From a bacterium (GTDB lineage Bacteria; Bacteroidota; Ignavibacteria; Kapaibacteriales; UBA2268), in the NCBI GenBank assembly GCA_030431515.1, contig JAUIIX010000012.1, positions 1-57,554 on the forward strand: a DNA stretch of 57,554 nt, in the 5' to 3' direction. The notes under the pieces are model-generated. The model saw nothing but the letters and a program-made list of their open reading frames with translations, was not told the origin of the DNA and did no database searches. How positions within the stretch are numbered: the stretch's first letter is position 1; each line of letters begins with the position of its first letter. Below, piece by piece: positions 27,629-36,187 of this stretch. The translations under genes and the position numbers were made by a program.

Positions 27629-28971
27629 TAGTTAGATCCTCCTATTAAAGTAACTGTTGTTCTTGTTTCATTTTTAAGTAATTTAGCAGCATTTCTAATG
27701 TCCTCTGGCGTGATTTTCTCCATCGTTTGGAACATTGTTTCTATTCCTTCGATTCCACCAGTAATTGCAATAAATCTTGCCATACTACCAGCAGTTGCAT
27801 CAGGAGTATCCATATCCATTATGAATGAATATTTTTTCTTTTTCTTTAAATTACTTAATTCTGTTTCGCTAACTAATTCAGTTTGATACTTCTTGATTGT
27901 GTTGTCAATTTCTTTTTCAACATAATTCAAATCTTTATCAGTTTGTAGAACTGCATAAATTAACCATAAGAATTGAAATCTATTCATATCAAAACTTGGC
28001 TCAAGTGCGATTACTTTTCCTTCATTAACATATAATTTCTTATATAATTTAGAGTTTGAACCAAAAGCCAAATCACCTAATAATTGAGTTGCAATTATAT
28101 TTTTATTTGCTGGGTCGAAAGCTTCTCCTTTAAAACCTACTGCTAAAATTGGGTTAGTTTTTCCTGCATAATTTAAAGTAGAACGTCTTGGAGCAGTTTG
28201 AACTGGTTCAGTTGGAATATTTGGTTTTTGATAACCTTTTTCCCAAGATTTATAATACTTTTCAATCATTGCAAAAGTTTTGTCAGAATCAACATCACCA
28301 GCAACTACAATAACGCAATTTTCTGGTCTATAAAATCTAGAATAAAAATCCTTGCTAAACTCATATTGATTTGGCATATCGATAATATCTTTTTCATAAC
28401 CAATTGTTGAGTGTTTGTAAGTATGAACATCAAAAGCAGTACCTTTGATTTTTTCCCAAAGGTTTCTGAAAGGCACAGTTAAGTTCTTTCTATATTCACC
28501 ATAAACAGCACCAGCTTCAGTTTGAAAATCTGGCTCTTTGTAGTATAGATTTTGAAATCTTTCGCTTTCAATATCAATTACTTTTTCTAAATCTTCGCTT
28601 GCAATATTCAAATGGTAGCAAGTATAATCATCAGTTGTATAAGCGTTTGCATCAGCACCTAATGAAACAACAATCGAATCGTAAACTGTTTTTGGGTATT
28701 TTTTAGTACCACGAAACATCATGTGTTCAAAAAAGTGAGCAAATCCACTTTTTCCTTCTTCAACTTCGTCAACTGACCCAGTTCTTACAATAGTGTAATA
28801 TGAAGCAAGTCCTTCAGATTCCATAGGTATAACATATACCTTCAATCCATTCTCGAGAGTTTTTACTTTATACTCATAAGGAAAAATCTTCCCATCTTTT
28901 GCTTGTAAATTACTCGTTAAAGCAGTCATAAATATAACAACTCCTATAAAATGTATAATTTTACTTAACAT
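27628..28971 (-). CDS. M16-family zinc metallopeptidase, catalytic partner
   Basis: This encodes 447 residues. A cleavable signal peptide ending in NLQAKDG precedes the mature protein. The inverted zinc motif HFFEH is at residues 79-83 (GFAHFFEHMMFRGT), and the downstream glutamate ligand is probably in the GAVYGEYRKN region near 160. The second-domain block FYRPENCVIVVAGDVD follows. It should be the active subunit paired with the lipoprotein encoded downstream in an overlapping gene. The substrate is unknown; relatives degrade or process exported peptides. A 286-base AT-rich gap with no visible feature precedes it. Confidence 0.92.
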   Translation of the reverse strand: MLSKIIHFIGVVIFMTALTSNLQAKDGKIFPYEYKVKTLENGLKVYVIPMESEGLASYYTIVRTGSVDEVEEGKSGFAHFFEHMMFRGTKKYPKTVYDSIVVSLGADANAYTTDDYTCYHLNIASEDLEKVIDIESERFQNLYYKEPDFQTEAGAVYGEYRKNLTVPFRNLWEKIKGTAFDVHTYKHSTIGYEKDIIDMPNQYEFSKDFYSRFYRPENCVIVVAGDVDSDKTFAMIEKYYKSWEKGYQKPNIPTEPVQTAPRRSTLNYAGKTNPILAVGFKGEAFDPANKNIIATQLLGDLAFGSNSKLYKKLYVNEGKVIALEPSFDMNRFQFLWLIYAVLQTDKDLNYVEKEIDNTIKKYQTELVSETELSNLKKKKKYSFIMDMDTPDATAGSMARFIAITGGIEGIETMFQTMEKITPEDIRNAAKLLKNETRTTVTLIGGSN

Positions 28972-29257
28972 TTTACTCCTTTTAAAAAATTATAAATTAT
29001 TTATTTCATTAAATGATATGTATTTTGCTGTATTAAGTTTCAATTCAATATCTAAAAAGCATTGACTTTCTAAATAAATTTAATATTCAATTTTAAAATT
29101 AATATCTACAAATTTAAGAAGAAAAAATGAGAAATAAGAAAAGTGGATTGAGATGAATATTGTATCAAAATAATATACTGAGATTTGTTGGATTTATGAT
29201 AATTATTAATAATTTTGTATATTAAGAATTATTAATCCGTGCAATAACGACACCAAA

Positions 29258-29719
29258 ATGACAGAGTTAATTCCGACAATAAACGAAATCGTAAAATATG
29301 GACTTGAATCAAACTTGACTACGCCCCTCAAAGAAAAAGAGTTGGAAAAACACCTTGTGAAAATTTATAGCTTGTATTTTGATATTGAATTTAAATTTGA
29401 CGAAAAGGAATATCCTGATTTTGAGAAAACTGAATTTGCCTATATTAGACAAAATGTAACAAGTAATTTTAAAGATTTCGGTTTCTACAAAAAAGTGTCT
29501 AACATTGAAGTTATTGACAATTTAAATGACAATATAATTGGTGATGCATTAGACGACCTGACTGACATAATTTATGACCTATTAGAAATCAAATTGAGAA
29601 TAGAAAATAATAGTTTGGCTGACGGACTTTGGTTTTTTGAATTGATCTTTTATAGCCATACTCAACAACATATTCTTGACCTTTTAAAATATATGAAGCA
29701 GAGAAATTATTTAGATTAA
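29258..29719 (+). CDS. DUF5063-like protein
   Basis: This encodes 153 residues. It is all-helical and acidic. The C-terminal stretch DALDDLTDIIYDLLEIKLRIENN, followed by WFFELIFYSHTQQHILDLLKYM, matches the pattern I associate with DUF5063 (DDLADIYRDL...WxFxFxxHWxxHxxxAL). No catalytic residues are known for that family. The coding sequence is a little richer in G+C than its neighbours and it sits in an accessory stretch with another orphan gene and a transposase, so horizontal arrival is plausible. Confidence 0.65.
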   Translation: MTELIPTINEIVKYGLESNLTTPLKEKELEKHLVKIYSLYFDIEFKFDEKEYPDFEKTEFAYIRQNVTSNFKDFGFYKKVSNIEVIDNLNDNIIGDALDDLTDIIYDLLEIKLRIENNSLADGLWFFELIFYSHTQQHILDLLKYMKQRNYLD

Positions 29720-29782
29720 TATTTTTTTTGTAAATCAATATTAAAATTTATTTAGATACGAGTTATAGGGTATTAAAGAATA

Positions 29783-30244
29783 ATGAAGTTTAAGAATTAT
29801 AAATCGGCAATTCACAATTTTGCACACTCATTTCAAAGCATTGACTACACAAAAAGCGGGAAACTTGCTTTTAATGTTCTTGTCCATTTAAATAATCGCA
29901 ACCTTACTCCATCCGCCACATTTGACTTCATTAAAAAAACAATCCACCCGACTGATGCAATAAATTATGAAAGTAAACTACTACTCAATGACTATTTAGA
30001 CTGGTTGCCTTCACATTTTATAAATCACAATTGCGACTTGGATAAACTTGAGAAACTGTCAATTACAATTTCTGCTGGATTTGACAAAGCATATGAGCCA
30101 CCAGGAATGAATTACTGCAAGCAAATTAGAGTTTCTACTCTGACCTTGTGGAAAGCAGACGAGAAAGAAGAACAGACAATAGAGGTTTCACGGGACGAAT
30201 TAGTAGGCAATAACTTTTTAAAAATTGGAATACCTGAATTATGA
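29783..30244 (+). CDS. Hypothetical protein, probably acquired
   Basis: This encodes 153 residues and I do not recognise it. There is no signal peptide or membrane segment. Visible features are an N-terminal FKNYKSAIHNFAHSFQS, a TPSATFDFIKKTI segment and a C-terminal half alternating hydrophobic and charged residues. It is preceded by a gap of 63 bases and followed by gcacgataacagctgctac (from 30258), a sequence like the gene-end motifs of accessory cassettes. Its codon use is less AT-extreme than that of its neighbours. Cotranscription with the DUF5063 gene is possible. Confidence 0.6.
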   Translation: MKFKNYKSAIHNFAHSFQSIDYTKSGKLAFNVLVHLNNRNLTPSATFDFIKKTIHPTDAINYESKLLLNDYLDWLPSHFINHNCDLDKLEKLSITISAGFDKAYEPPGMNYCKQIRVSTLTLWKADEKEEQTIEVSRDELVGNNFLKIGIPEL

Positions 30245-30405
30245 AAGGAACAAAAACGCACGATAACAGCTGCTACCCAAAAGTGGCGATTCAGTGTTTA
30301 ATTGAAATTTACTATAAATCAATTTTATATACTTTAAATAAACTATTATTTTTTTGAATTATATTGCCATGACAAAGTCAGAAACCTTTGAAAAATTGTA
30401 CTTTA

Positions 30406-30432
30406 TGAATAGGAACGGGCTTCAGCCCGTTT
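30406..30432 (+). repeat. Left inverted end of the transposase element
   Basis: This 27-bp sequence is the exact reverse complement of 30954-30980 and contains the hairpin aacgggct-tc-agcccgtt. It is probably a REP-like folded substrate of the HUH transposase. Confidence 0.85.
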
Positions 30433-30466
30433 GTAAGGTGCAAGTAAGAGGTGGCTTTAGCCAAAT

Positions 30467-30904
30467 TCATTTAAGATATTTCTGAAAATTGTTCTTTTTT
30501 AGAAACTCAGAATATTCTACATCAAATGTTTTTTTCTTATGATGTTCTTCTTGATTTTTAATATATTCTCTAACTTTATCTAACATAGATTCAGATACTG
30601 ATAAAGCTAGATACTCATCTTGCCACTCAAATTTCAGTTTAGTCAATTTGTTTTTATTTATCCAAAAAGATGATTCACCTTTTAATAGTTGTACTATCTT
30701 TTGAATAGATTGATTTATACCTAAAGAAACTAAGCAGTGGCAATGGTCAGAATATCCGTTCACAAAATCAACAAATATTTCTTTTGAATTAGCATTATCT
30801 TTAATGTGGTCCCATACTCTTTTTCTTAGTTCAGGAGTGTTCAAATAAGGTTCACGGTTTTTTGTACTCCAAACAAAATGAATATTAACCTTAACAAACG
30901 GCAT
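30467..30904 (-). CDS. REP-associated tyrosine transposase (Y1/IS200-like)
   Basis: This encodes 145 residues. It is an HUH-superfamily single-strand DNA transposase. The HUH motif is DHCHC with histidines at 54 and 56. The catalytic tyrosine is probably Y114 in VREYIKNQEEHHKK. MPFVKVNIHFVWSTKNREP at the start is standard for this family, and the length is full. No frameshift or stop interrupts it, so it may be active. It is flanked by REP-like hairpins in inverted orientation, which the enzyme presumably recognises. It reads opposite to the two accessory genes before it. Confidence 0.92.
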   Translation of the reverse strand: MPFVKVNIHFVWSTKNREPYLNTPELRKRVWDHIKDNANSKEIFVDFVNGYSDHCHCLVSLGINQSIQKIVQLLKGESSFWINKNKLTKLKFEWQDEYLALSVSESMLDKVREYIKNQEEHHKKKTFDVEYSEFLKKNNFQKYLK

Positions 30905-30953
30905 ATTTTTTTCCTGTTTCTTTGGCTAAAGCCATATTATTTTATTGATTTAA

Positions 30954-30980
30954 AACGGGCTGAAGCCCGTTCCTATTCAA
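30954..30980 (-). repeat. Right inverted end of the transposase element
   Basis: This is the perfect reverse complement of 30406-30432, again with an 18-base palindrome of the aacgggct type. It lies 49 bases upstream of the transposase start. Confidence 0.85.
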
Positions 30981-31034
30981 ATTATTTCATAAAATTTAAT
31001 CGTAATTTAAATAATCTTTTAAAAAAATGATTTG

Positions 31035-31241
31035 TCAATTATTACTATCACTATCTAAATACTCCATAACTTCGTCATTTAAAACATATTCATTAGTTTT
31101 AATTTCATCCATTAGCATACCCAAAGTAATATCTTCTAAATCTCCATCACTTAAGTTTTTGACCGAAGCACCTAATTTTAAAGCACATTCTTTAATCAAT
31201 TTATTCTGTTTGGAATTTGATTTTATCAACAAACTTTCCAT
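31035..31241 (-). CDS. Small protein, antitoxin-like, function unknown
   Basis: This encodes 68 residues, acidic at the C-terminus (GMLMDEIKTNEYVLNDEVMEYLDSDSN). The layout, a basic N-terminal strand followed by an LxxEI...VLxxEVMEYL helix, resembles small antitoxin-like Bacteroidota proteins, but no toxin gene is adjacent. A good ribosome-binding site (aaaaggtgtgat) precedes the ATG, which is my main reason for calling it real. It lies 98 bases downstream of kdsA on the same strand, so read-through transcription is possible. Confidence 0.5.
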   Translation of the reverse strand: MESLLIKSNSKQNKLIKECALKLGASVKNLSDGDLEDITLGMLMDEIKTNEYVLNDEVMEYLDSDSNN

Positions 31242-31339
31242 ATCACACCTTTTTTAATAGTATTAACGATAATCATACTTCATTATTTTTTAACCAATCC
31301 AAAGCAGTTTAATCATTAATCACAATTTAAAAATTACTT

Positions 31340-32104
31340 TTATTTACACACTTCATTCACTTTCAAAACAGTAGTAATAAAGCTCTCAACTTCACTCAAT
31401 TTTATTTGAACAGCGGCATCACTTTTTGCATTTTTAGGGTCTGGGTGAGTTTCAATAAACAATCCATCAATCCCAATAGCAGTTGCAGCTTTTGCCAAGC
31501 CAAGAGTAAATTCACTTTTACCACCACTAACCTCACCAATGCTTGGTTGTTGCACGGAATGAGTTGCATCGTAAACAACAGGATAGCCACTTTCTTTCAT
31601 TATCATCAAGTTACGCATATCAACTACCAAATCGCCATAACCAAAGAAAGTTCCTCGTTCGGTTAACCATATATTTTTATTACCAGTTGAAGCAACTTTT
31701 ACAGCTGCTTTGCTCATATCTTTACCAGCCATAAACTGACCTTTTTTGATATTCACAATTTTGTCAGTATTCCCAGCAGCGATTAATAAATCAGTCTGAC
31801 GTGCTAAAAATGCAGGAATTTGGAGTACATCTACATACTTAGCCGCTAATGTAACTTCTTCTACACTATGCACATCAGTGATAGATTCAAGATTATACAT
31901 CTTAGCAGTTTCGCTCAAATATTGAAGAGCTAATTCATCACCAATACCAGTAAAAGAATCTAAACTCGTGCGATTTGCTTTCTTGTAAGAAGCTTTAAGA
32001 TATAACTTAAAATCATATTTAATACTTAATTCAGATAATTTAGATGCAACTTCTTCGATCACTTCTTTTGATTCTAATAAGCAGGGACCTGCGATTATAA
32101 ACAT
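31340..32104 (-). CDS. kdsA: 3-deoxy-8-phosphooctulonate (Kdo-8-P) synthase
   Basis: This encodes 254 residues. It condenses PEP and arabinose-5-phosphate to Kdo-8-phosphate for LPS inner core. FIIAGPCLLES opens the protein. KASYKKANRTSLDSFTG is the substrate-binding loop, IPAFLARQTDLL follows, and GTFFGYGDLVVDMRN is the conserved C-terminal half. The length matches stand-alone KdsA. The usual partners kdsB, kdsC and kdsD are not adjacent. The presence of Kdo synthesis agrees with lpxD in this window and with a Gram-negative envelope. Confidence 0.96.
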   Translation of the reverse strand: MFIIAGPCLLESKEVIEEVASKLSELSIKYDFKLYLKASYKKANRTSLDSFTGIGDELALQYLSETAKMYNLESITDVHSVEEVTLAAKYVDVLQIPAFLARQTDLLIAAGNTDKIVNIKKGQFMAGKDMSKAAVKVASTGNKNIWLTERGTFFGYGDLVVDMRNLMIMKESGYPVVYDATHSVQQPSIGEVSGGKSEFTLGLAKAATAIGIDGLFIETHPDPKNAKSDAAVQIKLSEVESFITTVLKVNEVCK

Positions 32105-32384
32105 ATTATTCTTTATTTTAAATTAAAATTCACACAAAATTACGAATAAAAAATGATATAAAGATTATAGATCTTGATGGTAGTTGAAATGGAATAATAA
32201 AGAATTAGTATAGTTTATTTGAAAAGATTTTTTGCTTTTCAAATATTGTAATTAAAAAGAATTGTGAGATTCAACAAAATTTCTATACAAATCAATCAAT
32301 TTTTTAATAAATAAATAGAAGCAATTTTTTCTATTTCTATTTTTTTCATATTTTGCAAAAAAAATATACCAAAAAGGAATAGAA
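32105..32384. other. Noncoding gap between kdsA and the large secreted-protein gene
   Basis: This is a 280-base AT-rich divergent intergenic region. A TATTTTGC string near 32349-32356, about 30 bases before the secreted-protein ATG, resembles a Bacteroidota-type -7 element, but no matching -33 box was clear. No repeat, hairpin or small gene was seen. Confidence 0.5.
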
Positions 32385-35159
32385 ATGAAAATTATATACT
32401 TATTTATACTATTAACTTTCTCTTTATCTGCTCAATATGAAAAGCCATTTATTGAGAAACATGGCATTTCTACCTTTGGAAAAGAATTCATTTTTTCCCT
32501 TCCTTCTATTTATTCTAATAATCAAAGTGTTGCTAAACTTATCTTATATTCTGAAATTAATTGTGATGTTAATATTAAAGGTAATTCGTTTGAGTATGAT
32601 GTTAAGTTAAAAGCTAATGAAAAAAAAGTTTTATTAATTCCTACCGAAGATATTATATTTAAAGAGATTACAAGTGGAAATTATTTAGCAAGTAATTCTG
32701 AAATAAAGCAAAACAAAGCTATTGAGATAATTTCAACTCAACCAATTCAATGTTTTGTCTCACATTCTGAAGGATTTATTGGTGAGGTAACTCAAATATT
32801 TCCTAATAGGATATTGGGCAATGATTATATTTTGCAAAGTTATACTGGTAGAAAGGTTAATAATAATAGTTTATCACCTATTTTTACAATAAGTTCAATT
32901 GAAGACAATACTTCATTGAAAATTACTTTAGGTGGTGAAAATAATACGACAATTAAATTAAATAATGTTTCTTATGACTTTGGGCAAGAAATTGATATTG
33001 TTTTAAATAAAAAAGATGTTTTGCAAATATTAAATTTTCAAAGTTCATTAACTGAATTTAGTGGAACAAGACTTACTGCTAATAATAAAATAAATGTGAT
33101 AAGTGGACATTTCTGTGCAGATGTTCCAAATGGTATTCCTGCTTGTAATTATTTACTTGAAAGCAATTTACCTATAAATTCTTTTGGAAACAAGTATTAT
33201 GTTCCTTATTTGAATAATAGATTATTTGGTGGTTTAATTAGAGTTTATGCTGTTGATAAGAATACTAAAGTCTATGAAAATGGTGTAGAAGTTTTGAGTT
33301 TATCTAACTCAAAACCAGGTTTAAAAGGTAATAGTTGGGGTGAATTTAGAGTAAACGAGAAGTCTTCTTCTAAGAAATTCTCTGTAATTACTTCTAATAA
33401 GCCAGTTGGAGTATCATTTTTAAATACAGGAGCAAATGAAGATAATAGTGGACATAAACCATTTATTGCAAATTTAATTCCCATAGATTTTTATTCTAAG
33501 TTTTCTAAAATTATTTATCCTTCAGATTTGAAGAATGACAAAGATTCTAACTTTGTAAAACTCATTTTACCCGCTAAAAATCAAAGAATAGATAATGAAG
33601 TTTATTTTAGAAATTCTACATCTAACGAATGGTTTAGATTAAATGAATATTATAATAATTTTGATATTTATGATAATGATTATGTAATATTGAATGACTT
33701 TGATGTTAATCAAGAAGTAGAGATTTGGTCAGAAAGAGGACATTCTGCATTTTTATATGGTAAATATAATCAGAATGGAACTAACTATGGTTCGAATGTT
33801 GTAAATTCATATTGGGATTTAAGCAAGAATGACACTATTCCTCCAAGTATTAAAATAATCGATTCTTTAAGAGTTGACTCTATTTTAACTATGAATTTTG
33901 AAATAAATGATAAAAAATCTAATTTAATAAGGTATATTTTAGAAAAAGAGTCTGAATCATATTCTGAGTTTATTCAAGATTTTGATTTATTAACTGCTGA
34001 AAGTAATACTTTTTCATCAACTTTTACAATTACACCAAAAGAGAATATTTTATATAATATATATGCTATTGATGAAGCAAATAATTATACGAAAGTAGAG
34101 CTTGGAGATATGTATGTAGAAGCGGAAGAAGAAATTATTATTGAATATGATTCGTTGATTTTTGATAAAGAATATTTAGATTTTGAATTAGTAGAGTTAA
34201 ATGATAGTTCAATTATTGAGTTAGAAGTTACTTCAATATCTTCAACCAATACAATGATTAATAATTTATCTATAAATTCAGATGATAATGTTTTTGAATT
34301 TATTGACTCTCCTACTTTACCTTTAAATATAGATGTTGATGAAAAACTAAAATTGAAAATAAAATATACGCCGACTATGGAGTTTACTCAAAGGGCTGAA
34401 AATTCAACTTATGGAAAAGTGGATTATGGTCAACTTTTAATTGAATCGAGTAATACTGTAACTAAATTTGATATTATTGGAAAAGGAGGAGTTGCTAGGA
34501 TTAATACCCGTTATGATAATAATATGTTTATTGATACTATGTCTTTTGGTTCAAGTCATTTAATTAGTGATGATAAGTTTTTTATTGAAAATTATAATAT
34601 CTCAACTAAAATTAATGGAACTTTTGATCTTAAGATAACTGCTTTGAACTTAGATAGTTTATATGATTTGGTAGGAACTAAAGTAGTCGCCGATAATATT
34701 CTATTTAAGGGTGAATTAGAGTTAGATGAGGAAAATAATTTAGTCGAACCAGTTCTTATAAAACCAGGTGAAAGGGTATTTTTTAATGATGTAGTAGAAT
34801 TTCAAGGAACTCGAGACGGAAGTTTTTATTATAAAATACCAATAGTTAGTAATGCAATTAATTCTAAAGATTTAGGATTTATACTGTTTGAATTTATTGT
34901 ATTTGAGAATAAACATTCAAATGTAAAATTAAGTAAGGATGATTTTAGAATAGAAAATAGTAATCTAATTATTAACAGTGAGAATTTTAAAAGTCATTCA
35001 GAGTTTAGTATGATAGACTTAAATGGTAAAAGAATAATTGATAAGACAAGTATTAGAGCTATGAATATTATAGATTTATCGGAATTTAAGAATAAAGTAT
35101 TATTTTTAGTTATTATTGAAAATGAAGATATTAAATACACAAAGATTTTGTTAAATTAA
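32385..35159 (+). CDS. Large secreted cell-surface protein with T9SS-like C-terminal region
   Basis: This encodes 924 residues. A signal peptide (MKIIYLFILLTFSLSAQ) starts the protein. The N-terminal 350 residues, with GKEFIFSLPSIYSNNQSVAKLILYS, IEIISTQPIQCFVSH and RILGNDYILQSYTG, resemble the IgGFc-binding N-terminal domain found in many exported bacterial proteins. The middle (about 585-720) resembles an Ig-like choice-of-anchor segment starting FDKEYLDFELVELNDSSIIEL. The last 70 residues (FSMIDLNGKRIID...IDLSEFKNKVLFLVI...YTKILLN) have the strand pattern of a type A T9SS sorting domain. It is probably exported across the outer membrane. The domain calls are by eye. Confidence 0.75.
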   Translation: MKIIYLFILLTFSLSAQYEKPFIEKHGISTFGKEFIFSLPSIYSNNQSVAKLILYSEINCDVNIKGNSFEYDVKLKANEKKVLLIPTEDIIFKEITSGNYLASNSEIKQNKAIEIISTQPIQCFVSHSEGFIGEVTQIFPNRILGNDYILQSYTGRKVNNNSLSPIFTISSIEDNTSLKITLGGENNTTIKLNNVSYDFGQEIDIVLNKKDVLQILNFQSSLTEFSGTRLTANNKINVISGHFCADVPNGIPACNYLLESNLPINSFGNKYYVPYLNNRLFGGLIRVYAVDKNTKVYENGVEVLSLSNSKPGLKGNSWGEFRVNEKSSSKKFSVITSNKPVGVSFLNTGANEDNSGHKPFIANLIPIDFYSKFSKIIYPSDLKNDKDSNFVKLILPAKNQRIDNEVYFRNSTSNEWFRLNEYYNNFDIYDNDYVILNDFDVNQEVEIWSERGHSAFLYGKYNQNGTNYGSNVVNSYWDLSKNDTIPPSIKIIDSLRVDSILTMNFEINDKKSNLIRYILEKESESYSEFIQDFDLLTAESNTFSSTFTITPKENILYNIYAIDEANNYTKVELGDMYVEAEEEIIIEYDSLIFDKEYLDFELVELNDSSIIELEVTSISSTNTMINNLSINSDDNVFEFIDSPTLPLNIDVDEKLKLKIKYTPTMEFTQRAENSTYGKVDYGQLLIESSNTVTKFDIIGKGGVARINTRYDNNMFIDTMSFGSSHLISDDKFFIENYNISTKINGTFDLKITALNLDSLYDLVGTKVVADNILFKGELELDEENNLVEPVLIKPGERVFFNDVVEFQGTRDGSFYYKIPIVSNAINSKDLGFILFEFIVFENKHSNVKLSKDDFRIENSNLIINSENFKSHSEFSMIDLNGKRIIDKTSIRAMNIIDLSEFKNKVLFLVIIENEDIKYTKILLN

Positions 35160-35236
35160 AACTTTATAATTTTACATTCGTATAAAATATATTCTTTTCG
35201 TAATTTACATTTTTTTATAAACAATTTAGGAAATTT

Positions 35237-35749
35237 ATGAAATATATTTTATTGATTGCATTGTTCGTAATTGGAGCTTCTACTGCTTCATCACAAATTA
35301 AAGTTGGAATTGTAAATTTAGAAGAAATTGGTCAAAATATGGCTGAAGCAAAAGATGCTGAAAAAATTATCACAGACTTAGGAAAAAAATATCAAGATAC
35401 TCTTCAGCAGATGCAAAAACAATTAGAAACTGATTATGCTGCATATCAAAAGCAAAAATCAATGATGCCTTTAGATCAACAACAAACTAAAGAGCAAGAT
35501 TTACAAGCACAACAAATTGCTTTACAACAATACTATCAAGATAAAATGGGGCAACAAGGTGCAATAATGCAAACAAGAATGGAATTACTTGCACCAATTA
35601 GAGAGAAAATTGATGTTGCTGTTTCTAAAGTTGCTAAAGATGAAGGATTAAGCATTGTATTAGATAAAGCAAATCCTGCATTATTATATTCAGAAGATAC
35701 TTTAGACATTACTTTTAAAGTTTTAGATAAATTGAAACGTGGTAAATAA
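35237..35749 (+). CDS. OmpH/Skp-family periplasmic chaperone (copy 1)
   Basis: This encodes 170 residues. Skp-type chaperones hold unfolded outer-membrane proteins in the periplasm. A signal peptide (MKYILLIALFVIGASTASSQ) is followed by KVGIVNLEEIGQNMAEAKDAEK, a long Gln/Lys-rich helical arm (about 55-115) and a C-terminal strand region ending LDITFKVLDKLKRGK. All parts of the family are present. Its stop abuts a TTG start of the next gene, the first of three consecutive OmpH genes before lpxD, as in the common bamA-ompH-lpxD arrangement (bamA not seen here). Confidence 0.9.
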   Translation: MKYILLIALFVIGASTASSQIKVGIVNLEEIGQNMAEAKDAEKIITDLGKKYQDTLQQMQKQLETDYAAYQKQKSMMPLDQQQTKEQDLQAQQIALQQYYQDKMGQQGAIMQTRMELLAPIREKIDVAVSKVAKDEGLSIVLDKANPALLYSEDTLDITFKVLDKLKRGK

Positions 35750-36187
35750 TTGAAATTATTGATTCCTATATTTTTTGTTCTTAGTTCTATTACTTTTGCT
35801 CAGAAAGTTACTTATATTTCTTCTGATTTTATTAGAGAAAAATTCCCTGAAGTTAAAATAGCTGAAGAGATAATTCGATCTAAAGTTGATTATTGGAAAA
35901 AAGAACTTGAGAATTATCAAACTAATATTGATAATATTCAGTTAGATATTGAAAAGAATAAATTAATATGGACTGACCAAGAACTTAAAGATAATTATGA
36001 AAGATTATCTTTGCTTAAAGTAGAGAGAGTAAGTTTTGCTTCTACTCGTTTTGAGTCGGGTGGAGAATACGATAAATTAGTTAAATCCGTTTGGGAGCCA
36101 ATAGAAAAAAAGATTTTTGCTGCTACTTCTAAAGATAGTTTAGGCAACAAAATTAATGTATTAGATAAATTTAAAAGTGGAAAATAA
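35750..36187 (+). CDS. OmpH/Skp-family protein, shortened (copy 2)
   Basis: This encodes 145 residues. It starts with TTG directly after the stop of copy 1, with no Shine-Dalgarno, so expression relies on coupling. Residues 1 to about 125 closely follow copy 3 (REKFPEVKIAEE, IWTDQELKD, FESGGEYDKLVKSVWEPIEKKIFAATS). The 40-residue C-terminal strand region is then missing and the protein ends INVLDKFKSGK, which instead resembles the end of copy 1. It looks like a mosaic formed by deletion or unequal recombination between tandem copies. Whether this shortened chaperone still works is unknown. Confidence 0.8.
   Translation: MKLLIPIFFVLSSITFAQKVTYISSDFIREKFPEVKIAEEIIRSKVDYWKKELENYQTNIDNIQLDIEKNKLIWTDQELKDNYERLSLLKVERVSFASTRFESGGEYDKLVKSVWEPIEKKIFAATSKDSLGNKINVLDKFKSGK

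Larger units (their letters stand above)
30406..30980. mobile_element. REP-associated tyrosine transposase element with perfect 27-bp inverted ends
   Basis: This 575-base element is bounded by 27-bp perfect inverted repeats, 30406-30432 and 30954-30980. Each contains an imperfect-loop palindrome, aacgggcttcagcccgtt on the left and its complement on the right. Just inside lies a second mirrored pair of small palindromes, tggctttagcca (30452-30463) and tggctaaagcca (30924-30935). A single transposase gene lies between. This is the layout of a RAYT gene with flanking REP-like hairpins. Confidence 0.85.

Noticed and set aside
30257-30304. Integron attC site
   Set aside because: The string is reminiscent of cassette ends, but I could not find matching RYYYAAC and GTRRRRY-like core sites, and no integrase is present; it is kept only as a low-interest finding.
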